Shown piece by piece: positions 17,136-26,600 of a stretch of 64,000 nt of DNA (its first letter is position 1; the number at the start of each line of letters is the position of its first letter). The notes under the pieces were generated by a model. The model was not told the DNA's origin. It searched no databases and saw nothing but the letters and a program-made list of their open reading frames with translations. The position numbers and the translations under genes were made by a program. The stretch comes from Deltaproteobacteria bacterium (GTDB taxonomy: Bacteria; Myxococcota_A; Polyangia; Polyangiales; Ga0077539), in the NCBI GenBank assembly GCA_016218725.1, contig JACRDB010000106.1, positions 1-64,000 on the forward strand, written 5' to 3'.

Positions 17136-17700
17136 GTGTCCACGACCTCGGCACCCTACCACCCCCCGCACCCTGGCGTCACGTACGAAGTGCTGGACGC
17201 GGAAGACTACCTCCGCGAGCACTGCTTCGCCAGCAGCGTGTTCTCGACCCTCGGCCTGGTCGACGTGCGTCGCGGCCCCATTGACAGGAACCTGGTCCTG
17301 GCTACGAGCGGGCTCGAGGGCACGCTCGACGCCTTCTACTTCGCCACCCCCCACATCGGCACGCACGGCGGCGGCTTCGAGGTCGAGCGCTTCCGGCGCT
17401 TCGCGCGCATCTACGTCGAGGGCTTCGCCGCCACGCTCGCCGCGTGCCGCGCCGTCGCTCCCGGCGCGCTGCGCGTGGTCGACGCGTGCCTGGCCGCTGC
17501 CCAAGCGCCTGCGCGAGCTCGGCCTGCGCGACGTGCGACCGTTCGACCCCGGCCAGACCCTGGCGCTCAGGCCCGTCGAGCTCACGGTCACGCCGTCGGG
17601 CGATCCGCGCGAGGTCGGCATGCTCGTGCGCGCCGGCGGGGTCTCGGTCTGGAACCAGGTCGACACCACGCTCGACGAGCCCGTCGTCCAGGGGGCGCCG
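17136..17700 (+). pseudogene. Frameshifted gene; second half resembles the end of a metallo-beta-lactamase-fold hydrolase
   Basis: Two plus-strand frames form one coding-like track. From GTG 17136 to about 17490 the frame reads a compact protein (YEVLDAEDYLREHCF at the start, GLVDVRRGP, THGGGFEVERFRRFARIY). At about 17490 the sense moves to another frame (LPKRLRELGLRDVRPF, ELTVTPSGDPREVGMLVRAGG, SVWNQVDT) until about 17700, where the kelch-like lipoprotein begins in that same frame. The second half resembles the C-terminal half of UlaG-like MBL-fold enzymes; the first half is unrecognised. Loss of frame and missing ends indicate a dead gene, unless the shift is a sequencing error. Confidence 0.6.
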
Positions 17701-17760
17701 CTCCCGAGGCGCCGCCCAACCGCTTGCTGCGCACGCAAAGAAGGGGCAGAACCTACCCCC

Positions 17761-19443
17761 ATGGACCGACCCCTGCGCTTGCCCTGGATCCTCGCGTGGA
17801 CCCTCGCGGCCTGCGGTGAGGCGCCGCCCATGGCCACCACCCCGGACGCGGCCCGGGACGGGAGCCCGGACACCGCCTCGGACGCGCCCACGCCGCAGGA
17901 CACCGGGACACTCGCGGACTCGGACCTCCCGGACACCACGGACTCCGACGCGCCACCACCACCGCCGCCCCCGGGCGCCTGCCTGTCCCTGGTCGGCGCC
18001 GAGGCGCTCCTGCCGGCCTTCGGGCGAGGCACGGCGCCCCACACGGCCATCAGCATGGCCCCGGACCCGGCCCTCGGCGGGGTGGTGCTCGAAGCCCACG
18101 CCCACCCGGGGTCCTGGACCGACCAGCGCGCCATCCCGCGCGGCGCCCACGACTCCGATGGGGCCTACCACGACGGCTGGTTCTACCTCCTTGGTGGACA
18201 GAACAACGGCATCCCCATGAACGAGGTCGCCGAGTTTTCCATGTACGCCTCCAGGATGGAGGCCGATGGCTCCCTCGGCCCGTGGCGCGAGGCCACCCCC
18301 TTCATGATCCCGATGCGCGACCCGGGCATGCCCTACCTCGGGATCACCGACCACATCATCACGCTCCACGCGAACGTGGCGTACCTCACCGGCGGCGCCG
18401 GGGCCCTCGGGATGGACCGCTTCCGGCAGATGACCCGCGTCGTCTTCGCCACCCCGCGCGACGGCGAGATCCCCTGGAGGATGGGCCCCGAGAACCCTCA
18501 GCGACGCTTCGGCCACGACGCCGTGGTGGCCTCCGGGTTCCTCTACACCCTCGCGGGCGAGGACGGCATCGGCGGCACCGATGACGTCTCCTTCGCGCCG
18601 ATCCTGCCGAGCGGGAACCTCGGGGCCTGGCGGCGCACCACACCAGTACCCGACGGCAACCTCATCTTCCTGTCCGGCGCGGCCTCGGCCCGGCGTATCT
18701 ATGCCATGGGCGGCTGCCGCCGGAACAACTGCCTGAGCACCGCCAACATCGAGCGACGCATCTTCGCCGCGGACCTGGGCGACGACGGCGCCCTCGGCCC
18801 CTGGCGCGCGGCGGGGGAACTCCCCGGGCGCACCTTCGACATGAAGTCCTTCATCTCCAACGGCAGGCTCTTCGTTTTCGGAGGCCGCCCCGGCGGGTTC
18901 AGCCGCTGCGGGGACACCGGCGGGGACAACTACCGAGACGTGTGGTGGGCCGACCTCCTGGCCGACGGCTCCCTCGGGCCCTGGCAGGGCGGCGCTGCCA
19001 TGGGCAGCGCCCTGCCCCGCCCCCGCAGCGATTTCTGGATCCGCCGCGATGACCGCGACCACCTCTGGATCTTCGGCGGACGCACCTCGTGCATCGCGGG
19101 CGAAGGCTCGCAGAACCAGAATTTCCCTCGCTCCGTGTGGCGGGCGGCGCTGGAGCGGGACCCGGGCCGGGCCCACCAGGGCTCGTGGCTCTCGGGCCCG
19201 CTGAGCCCGATGGCGGGGACCGCCTCCGCGGTGCGCGTCACGGCCACCGGCGGCGCCGTCACCACGCGCATCCGCGTGGCGCTCCGCGCGACGCCGGACG
19301 TCTGGGGTCCCTGGCGCGAGCCCGGCGCCATGGCCGAGGTGCCCGTGCCCGACGGCGCCGCGGCGGTGCAGGTGCTCGTCGAGGCCACCGGCGACGGGAT
19401 GAGCACCCCCGTCATTCTGCGGGTGGACGTCCTATGTCGTTGA
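17761..19443 (+). CDS. Kelch-like beta-propeller lipoprotein with Asp/Thr/Pro linker
   Basis: Predicted surface lipoprotein (560 residues; lipobox TLAAC, Cys18). After an acidic linker of DTASDAPTPQDT type (about 25-75, ending in a poly-Pro run), the rest consists of repeated blades with motifs such as FYLLGGQN, RIYAMGGC, LFVFGGRPGG and DHLWIFGG, each followed by GSLGPWR or GALGPWR. These are typical of kelch/galactose-oxidase-type propellers. It likely binds carbohydrate or protein at the cell surface; no oxidase residues can be assigned. The frame continues upstream into the pseudogene, but the ATG at 17761 begins a proper signal peptide. Confidence 0.82.
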   Translation: MDRPLRLPWILAWTLAACGEAPPMATTPDAARDGSPDTASDAPTPQDTGTLADSDLPDTTDSDAPPPPPPPGACLSLVGAEALLPAFGRGTAPHTAISMAPDPALGGVVLEAHAHPGSWTDQRAIPRGAHDSDGAYHDGWFYLLGGQNNGIPMNEVAEFSMYASRMEADGSLGPWREATPFMIPMRDPGMPYLGITDHIITLHANVAYLTGGAGALGMDRFRQMTRVVFATPRDGEIPWRMGPENPQRRFGHDAVVASGFLYTLAGEDGIGGTDDVSFAPILPSGNLGAWRRTTPVPDGNLIFLSGAASARRIYAMGGCRRNNCLSTANIERRIFAADLGDDGALGPWRAAGELPGRTFDMKSFISNGRLFVFGGRPGGFSRCGDTGGDNYRDVWWADLLADGSLGPWQGGAAMGSALPRPRSDFWIRRDDRDHLWIFGGRTSCIAGEGSQNQNFPRSVWRAALERDPGRAHQGSWLSGPLSPMAGTASAVRVTATGGAVTTRIRVALRATPDVWGPWREPGAMAEVPVPDGAAAVQVLVEATGDGMSTPVILRVDVLCR

Positions 19444-19454
19444 CCAGACGTATT

Positions 19455-20630
19455 TTACGGCGCCAGCCGTAGGTCGTACGGGCGCATGCCCGCGCCGAGG
19501 GGCAGCACGCCCTCGCGCAGGGGGCGCCCCTGGAGGTCCCGGAGCCTCACGCCCGCGCCCTCGAAGTCTTCGCCCCCGGGGTCGGGCAGGAGCACCGTGT
19601 CCCCGAGCACCACCGGCAGGGCCGGGCTCCAGGTGTCCGAGCTGAGCCAGACGCCCTCCACCACGGCGCGCCCGAGGTCCACGGCCACCACGCGGTTTCG
19701 CTCCAGGGCGCTCCCGGCGCGGCGCGCGCCGGAGACGCGCAGGAGCGCGCGGTCCCCGGGGAGCGGGACGAAGCCGTCGATGTTGCCGCCCACCGCGCCC
19801 TCCGAGAGGAGCGTGCGGGCCCGCCCCGTGGCGCGCTCCACGGCGACGACGCCGCCGTCGTCCGCGCGGGCGTAGTCCCCGAGGGTGGCCACGCGCACCT
19901 CGCGCCCGTCGGGCGAGAGCCACAGCGGCCCCAGGGGGTTGGCGTGGGGAAGCGTGAGGGCCCCCATCACCGTGTCCGTGCGAGGGTCCACGCGCACGAT
20001 GAGCCCCGGCTGGGTGGGGTGCGCAGGGTCGTCCAGGCGCTCGAGAGTGACCCAGACCTCGTCGCCGACGAGGGCCAGGGCGTCGGGGTTCGGGAGCCTC
20101 GCCCTGCCCCTCCAGGGGGACAGGTCCACGGTGCGCACGATGGCCCCGGTTCCCAGGTCCAGCACGGCCAGCGAGGGGAGGTTCCAGCGGGCGATGTAGG
20201 CCCGGCGCCCGTCGACCACCAGGAGGTCGTGGGCGTTGCCGTAGGGCTGCGAGGCGCCCCCGGCGCGGCGCTCTTCTTCGGTGATCACGGGCACCTGGCA
20301 GAGCCTCCGGGGGAGGGCGCCCCGGAGGTCGAAGAAGTCCAGGTTGTCCCCGGCGCCCTGGGCGCGGTTGAGCACCACCAGGGCGCTGCCCACGGTGCGC
20401 AGCACGGCGTCGCCGGTGACGGGCACGGCCAGGCGCTCGCTGCGGCCGAGGCGCGCGTCCAGGGCGAAGAGCGCGCCGTCGCCGTAGTTGCTCCCGACGG
20501 CCAGAGCGCGCGCGGGCTCCGGCGGCCGGAGCGCGTCCGTGGCGAGCCACCCGGGGCACTGCGCCCGCTGTGCGGGCAGCGCGGGGTCGCACCCGCCCAG
20601 GGAGAGCAGCGCCGGGAGCCACGCACGCAC
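19455..20630 (-). CDS. YncE-like beta-propeller lipoprotein
   Basis: Predicted lipoprotein (391 residues; lipobox SLGGC, Cys14). The mature part shows repeated propeller-type strands (NAHDLLVVDGRRAYIAR, SLAVLDLGTGAIVRTVDLS, GPLWLSPDGREVRVATLGDY) as in YVTN/YncE-like proteins. A periplasmic or surface scaffold role is inferred; no catalytic residues are apparent. The gene begins 30 bp after the stop of the RHS lipoprotein on the same strand, so the two probably form an operon, and it is convergent with the kelch-like gene. Confidence 0.75.
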   Translation of the reverse strand: MRAWLPALLSLGGCDPALPAQRAQCPGWLATDALRPPEPARALAVGSNYGDGALFALDARLGRSERLAVPVTGDAVLRTVGSALVVLNRAQGAGDNLDFFDLRGALPRRLCQVPVITEEERRAGGASQPYGNAHDLLVVDGRRAYIARWNLPSLAVLDLGTGAIVRTVDLSPWRGRARLPNPDALALVGDEVWVTLERLDDPAHPTQPGLIVRVDPRTDTVMGALTLPHANPLGPLWLSPDGREVRVATLGDYARADDGGVVAVERATGRARTLLSEGAVGGNIDGFVPLPGDRALLRVSGARRAGSALERNRVVAVDLGRAVVEGVWLSSDTWSPALPVVLGDTVLLPDPGGEDFEGAGVRLRDLQGRPLREGVLPLGAGMRPYDLRLAP

Positions 20631-20660
20631 GGCCCCACCGTAGCAGCGGAGCCCGCGGCG

Positions 20661-23600
20661 CTACAACCCGCAGAAGCCGTTCTGGCTGCTACAGGACACC
20701 TGCTCCGCGGTGGTGTGCAGGAAGGTGAAGCTCACCGCGAGGCCCGAGACGAACTTGATCGCGGCGCCGATGGAGGTGAGCGGCGAGGTGGCCGTCAGGG
20801 TCTTGGTGGCCGCCGAGCGGGTCTGCCCCGAGGGGAGCGTGTACGTCCCCGGCGAGACGCTGAACTGCACCGCGAAGGACGGCGACTCCAGCGAGGCCTG
20901 CACTAGGGAGTAGATCAGCGAGATGCCCCCGAAGGCCCGGATCGGGATCGCGTCCAGGCGCCCTCCTACGGACCCGAAGCTCTTCCCGAAGGAGACCGCC
21001 AGGCCGTCGAAGGGCCCCGCGTAGGAGCCCGGCGTGGGGCAGTCAAAGACCGCCCCGGCGTAGCCCCCCGCGGAGAAGAGCCCGATGGGACCGAAGGCCT
21101 CGCCGTCGTAGTCGTAGCCGGCGTTGAAGTTCAGCAGGCTGAAATTGCTGAAGGGCGCGAACACCGCGTTGAGGAGAATGTCCCCGAGCTCCCCCACGCT
21201 CACGTTGTCGGTCCCGGCGGTGTACTGCCGGAAGAACGTGAGCGACAGGCTCGGCCGCGCGAAGCTCGCCCCGAGCACCACCCCTTCCAGGGAGAACGCA
21301 TGCGGCGTGGAGAACACCCCGTTGTTGAAGATCGCGTCGATGAAGGCCACCACCCCGCGGCCCAGCGCCGCCACGTTCAGCGCGAGCTGCACGTACCGGA
21401 ACGCCGTCAGCGACGCCGTGCTGTTCAAGATCCCGCTGATCACCGCCCCGAAGGACACATCCAGCGCGAACTCCCCCGTCGGGTCCACCCGCAAGGTCGG
21501 GCTGTCCTCGGCGTAGACATACCCGTTGAGCATCCTACCTTCACCCACACCAACCGACACCGGATCCATGGAGATGAAGCGCCCGAGGTGCGGGGCATAG
21601 CGTCGGGCTCGGAGGTCATAGAGCCCGGTGGAGGGGTCCAGGCGCTCGCCCGCGAAGCCGTAGGGGGAGGCCTCGTCGGGGCCCGGGCCCTCGGCCTCGC
21701 CCCAGGCGTTGAAGCGGTACAGGGTGGGGGCCCCGGCGGTGGAGGTGACCACCCGGACGGAGCCGAGGCGGTCGCGGTGGAGGTAGCGGGTGGTGCCCCC
21801 GGCGCTGCGGCCGACGAGGCGCGCCTCGGGGATGTTGCGCGCCACGAGCCTGCCCGCGGCGTCGGTCTCTTCAAGCACCTCGGGGACGCCCCGGCGGTCC
21901 CAGAGGTAACGCCGGACGACGCCGTCCACGGTGCGCTCGACCAGGAGCCCGTCGGCGTCGTAGGCGTAGCGCACGGAGTGAGCGCCCAGGGCGGGGCCCG
22001 TGGTGTCCGCGCCGGTGAGGCGCCCGAGGGCGTCCCAGGTGGAGCGCGCCGCGCGGGGGCCGCCGGTGACCTCCACGAGGTTGCCCTCGGGGTCGTAGCG
22101 GTAGCTGGCCTCGCCGTCGGAGGTGAGGCGGTTGAGCGTGTCGTAGGTGAGCGTCCGGGCGCCCGAGGGGCCCGCGATGCGGGTGAGGTTCCCCGCGGCG
22201 TCGTAGGTGTAGTCCGTGCGGCGGGCGCTGCCCCCGGTGGGGGTGCGCGTCTCCGAGAGGAGCCGGTTGGCGGCGTCGTAGGTGTAGTCCGTGACGCCCG
22301 CGAGGTCCCTCACGGAGAGCACGCGATCGCCCGGGTCGTAGGTGTAGTCCTCGCGGAACACCGGCGCGCTCGCGGCGTCGAGCACGGCCACGGAGGCCAG
22401 GCGCCCGGTGGAGGGCTCGTAGGAGTACACCTCGCGGTAGCCGTCGGGGGTGGTGACCGTGAGGGGCCTGCCGACGGCGTCGCGGGTGTAGGTGGTCACC
22501 CCGGCGGAGAGGTCCGCAACGCGCAGGAGGCGCCCGGCGCTGTCGTACTCATAGCGGGTGGTGCCGTTGGGGGTGGCCACCTCGGCGAGGGCGCCATCGA
22601 CGGCGTACTGGTAGCGCACCGCGCGGCCATCGGGCTCGACGAAGGCCGCGGGCATTGCCCCGGCGGTGTAGAGCACCGAGGTGGCGCCCCGCGCGTCGCG
22701 CGTCGAGGCCCGGCGCCCCGACGGGTGGTAGGTGTAGCCCAGGGAGGTCCCGTCGGAGGCCGTGACGCTGATCGGTCGCCCGCGCGCGTCCATGACGCCG
22801 GTGACGGTGGTGCTCCCGTCGAAGAGCGTGCGGGTGTTGGTCCGGCGCGGGGTGTCGTAGGCCACGGTGGAGCGCCGCCCGTCGGGGCGCGTCTCCGCGA
22901 GGATGTTCCCCGCGGCGTCGCGGTCGAGGGTGGTGCGGCGCCCGAGGGGGTCCGTGACGGCGCTCACGCTGCCCCCGGAGCGCTCGTAGCGCACGGTGTT
23001 CCCGAGGGGATCGGACCAGGCCGTGAGGAGCCCGGAGGCGTAGGTGAAGCGGGTCTCGTTGCCGTTGGGGTCCCGCACGGAGGTCAGCCTGCCGCTGGCG
23101 CCCAGGAAGGTCACCCGCGTGGTGGCCGAGGCTCCGCCCGGCAATGGTCGGGTGATGGCGCTGGTGCGCCCGATGGGGTCGCGCTCCAGGGTGGTGGTCA
23201 CGCCGTCCGGCGCGGTGGTGGCGGCGAGGCGCCCGTCCCGGCCGTAGGTGTACCGCGTGACCAGCCCCCCCGGGGACGTCACCTGCGTCTGGCGCCCGAG
23301 GGTGTCGTAGTCGTAGCGGGTCTCGCGCCCGGCGGGGTCCACGGACGACGTCACGCCCGCCAGGCCGTAGGCGCGCCGCGCGGAGCCCCCGCCCGGCAGG
23401 GCGATGGCGGTCACCCGCCCGAGGGCGTCCCGGGTGAAGGCCGTGCGCGCGCCCGAGGCGCTCACCACGGCGGTCACCTGCCCCTCGGCGTCGTACTCGT
23501 AGCGCGTGGCGGTGCCGTCCGCGCGGACGCTGGCGGTCACCCTCCCGAGGAGGTCGTACTCCGTGCGCTCGCGCTCGCCGCCGGGGCGCACGCTCTCGGT

Positions 23601-26600
23601 GCGGCGACCCAGGAAGTCATAGCTGGCCGTCGAGCGCCAGCCCTCGGGGGACACGATGGCCGCGGGGCTGGCCTCCTCGGGGCCAGGCTCGTAGCGCACG
23701 GCGTGGTCGCGCCCGTCGGCGGTCCAGCGGTCCGTGAGCACCTCCCCGAGGGGGCTCAACTCCATGGTGTGCCGCGCCCCGTTCCCCGTGAGGGCCGTGG
23801 CGAAGCCCCTCGCGTCGCGCTCCAGGGAGAAGCTCGCGCCGCCGGCCAGGGCGACCCCCGAGAGGGCCCCCTGGGTGTTGTACGTGTAGCCCTCGGCGTT
23901 GCCCGCGGCGTCCACCCAGCGCGTCAGGAGCCCCCCGGCGTCGTAGGTGAAGGTGCTGGTGTGCCCGAGCCCGTCGGTGGACGTGAGCGCCCGCCCCGCG
24001 CTGTCATACGTGGCCGCGCGCGTGAGCCCCGTGGGGAGCGTCATGGCGCTCAGGAAGCCCGCGGTGGTGTAGCTGTAGGTGGTGCGCCGCCCGAGGCGGT
24101 CCGTGACGGCGCTGCGCTGGGCGCCGGTGGTGTACTCGTAGCGCAGGGCGCTCCCGTCGGGCAGGGTGGTGGCGGTCTCCAGCCCGCGGGCGTCGTAGGT
24201 GGTGACCGTGCGGCGCCCGAGGCGGTCCGTGGCCGTGAGGGTGCGGGCGGCGTCGTCGTAGGCCATGGTGGTGCGGCGCCCGAGGGGGTCCACGGTGGCC
24301 GTGAGGCGCCCCTCGGGGTCGTACTCCGAGGTGATCCCGGGGCTGCCGCTCGGGTCGATCACCTGCGCGAGGCGGTGATTTCGTGCGTAGACGAACCGAG
24401 TGGTATTACCCCGGAAATCCGTGGCGGCGACGAGGTCCCCCACGGAATTGTACGTATACGTACGATTTGCCCCGTCGGGGCGGGTGACGCGGGTGACGCG
24501 CCCGGAGGGGTCCCGGGCGATGGCCACGGTGACGCCCGAGGAGTGCCGCACGGCGGTGGGGGTGACGGTGATGCCGTTGCGCCGCGGGTCCGTGGCGGAG
24601 GTGATCCCCCGGGTGCGGTTGAACCGGATGACGTGGCCCTCGGGGAGCGTGAGGGTGAAGTCCTGCGGGTCGTAGATCTCGCCGGTGGGGCCGAGGCCGT
24701 CGCGGTCCATGACGTCCAGGTAGTCGAAGGCGCCCTGGAGCTGGAGGAAGTTGGGCTCGTTGTCGGGGGTGAGGGTGCCGACGGTGCCCGGCATCGGGCT
24801 CCAGCGGGGGCGGAGCACCACGGTGCCGACGCCGCAGCGCTCGCGGAAGGGCAGGAACCGGAAGGAGTAGCGCCGGCCCAGGAGCCGGATGGTGAGAATG
24901 TGCTCCCGCACCGGGGTGGCGTCCCGGCCGAAGAGCACGCAGCGCGAGAAGTCAAAGGTCCACTGGCGCCCCGGCGGGAAGGTGAGCTCGGGCCGGGCGC
25001 CGACGGAGAGCTCCCAGCCCACGCCGAAGTCCAGGCTCCTGGCGTCCATGGAGTCATAGCGGCGGTCGAGCACGATGGGCACGCCCACCAGGTTGAGCTC
25101 CAGGTCCCGGAAGGACAGCCGGTAGTTGCCCGCGGCGCGGTCGGAGTCCACGACGAACGCGGACTCGGTGCGGGTGCCGTGGCCGTGGGTGTCGTAGGCG
25201 GTCACGCGCAGGGTGTAGGTGCCGGCGATGTAGCGCGCCGGGTCGAGCACCGCGAGGCGCCCGAGGGTCACCGGCGCGGCCCCCGTGGCGACGGTGGTGA
25301 AGGTGCTGCTCCCGGCGGGGGCGACCTCGACGACATAGCGGGCGAAGTCCGTGCCGCCGGCGCTGCCGGTGACGTCCGTGGCGGCGGTGAGGATCGTCCC
25401 ATCGGGCGGCGCCCGGAGGTCCAGCGTGGGGCGCGAGCCCGAGTCTGGGGTGCCCGCCGCGTAGAGGGTGGCGCGGAACTCGGAGCTCGTGCCATTGGAC
25501 GCCGTGACCACGGCGACGACGTCGTAGGCCCCGGGCGCGCCGGGGGTGAAGGTCGCCCGTCCCGCCCCGTCCACCGGGACGCTCATGCCGTTGACGGTGA
25601 GGGTGCGGCCGGTGATGGTGACGCCAGGGGCGGTGGAGGACACGAGCCCGAAGGTCACGGGCGTACCGACCATCACCACGGTGCCGGTGGCCGTGAGGGT
25701 GAGCGTGGGCGGGTCGCTGGAGGGCGCCGTGGCGGTGACCGAGGTGTACGCGGGCGCGCTCTCGCCGCCGGAGCCGGACACCACCAGCGCGAGGCGGTAG
25801 CTGCCGGGGAGGTCCGGCACCAGCGAGGGCGTGGCGCTGGAGGCCCCCGCGAGGGTGGCCGCGCTCCCGGCGGGGGCGGCGTCCACGGTCCAGCGCCAGG
25901 CGATGGGGTCTCCCTCGCGGTCCGAGGAGCCCGCGCCGTCGAGGGTGGCCGCGGCGCCGACGGCCACGACGCGCGAGGACCCCGCGTTGGCCACCGGCGG
26001 GTCATCGAGCTGGATGGTGCCCGTGGCGCGGGCGCTGCCGAGGGTGTTGGTGACGTCCACCATGACCGGCAGGTCCGCCGAGCCCCCCACGGACACCGTG
26101 AGCGACGGCGCCGTGAGCGAGCCCGAGAGCACCCTGGCCTCGCCGACGAACCACTGGTACGAGAGCGCCCCTCCCGTGGAGCCCGAGGCGTCGAGGCGCA
26201 CCACCGTGGCGAAGGCGTCCCCCCGCCGCGGTCGGCCGGTGACCGAGAGCACCGCCGTGGGCCGCTCGGTGGCGCCGGGGCGAGTGTCCGTCACCTCCAC
26301 GTCCATGGCACCGGAGTCCATGGGTGGGGCAGTGTCGGGCGGTGTGGTGTCAGGCACGTCCATCACCGACATGGTATCCATGACCGGTGTGGTGTCTGGC
26401 GCGGGGGCGGTGTCCCGCGCGGGGGTCGTGTCCGCGAGGGGTGAGGTGTCTACGGGCGCGGTGTCTGGCGCAGGGGTGGTGTCTGCCGGGGCGCTGTCCT
26501 CCGGTGCGCTGTCCATGGTCGGCGCGTCGGGGGCGGTGTCCGTGGGCGAGCCGAGGTCCGCGGGCGCGCTGTCCGCCGCGCCGGTGTCTCCCGCGGCGCT

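Noticed and set aside
21300..26444. A 1,714-codon plus-strand open frame opposite the RHS gene
   Set aside because: It is a shadow of a repetitive GC-rich gene; the minus strand has signal peptide, RHS core and start with ribosome-binding site.
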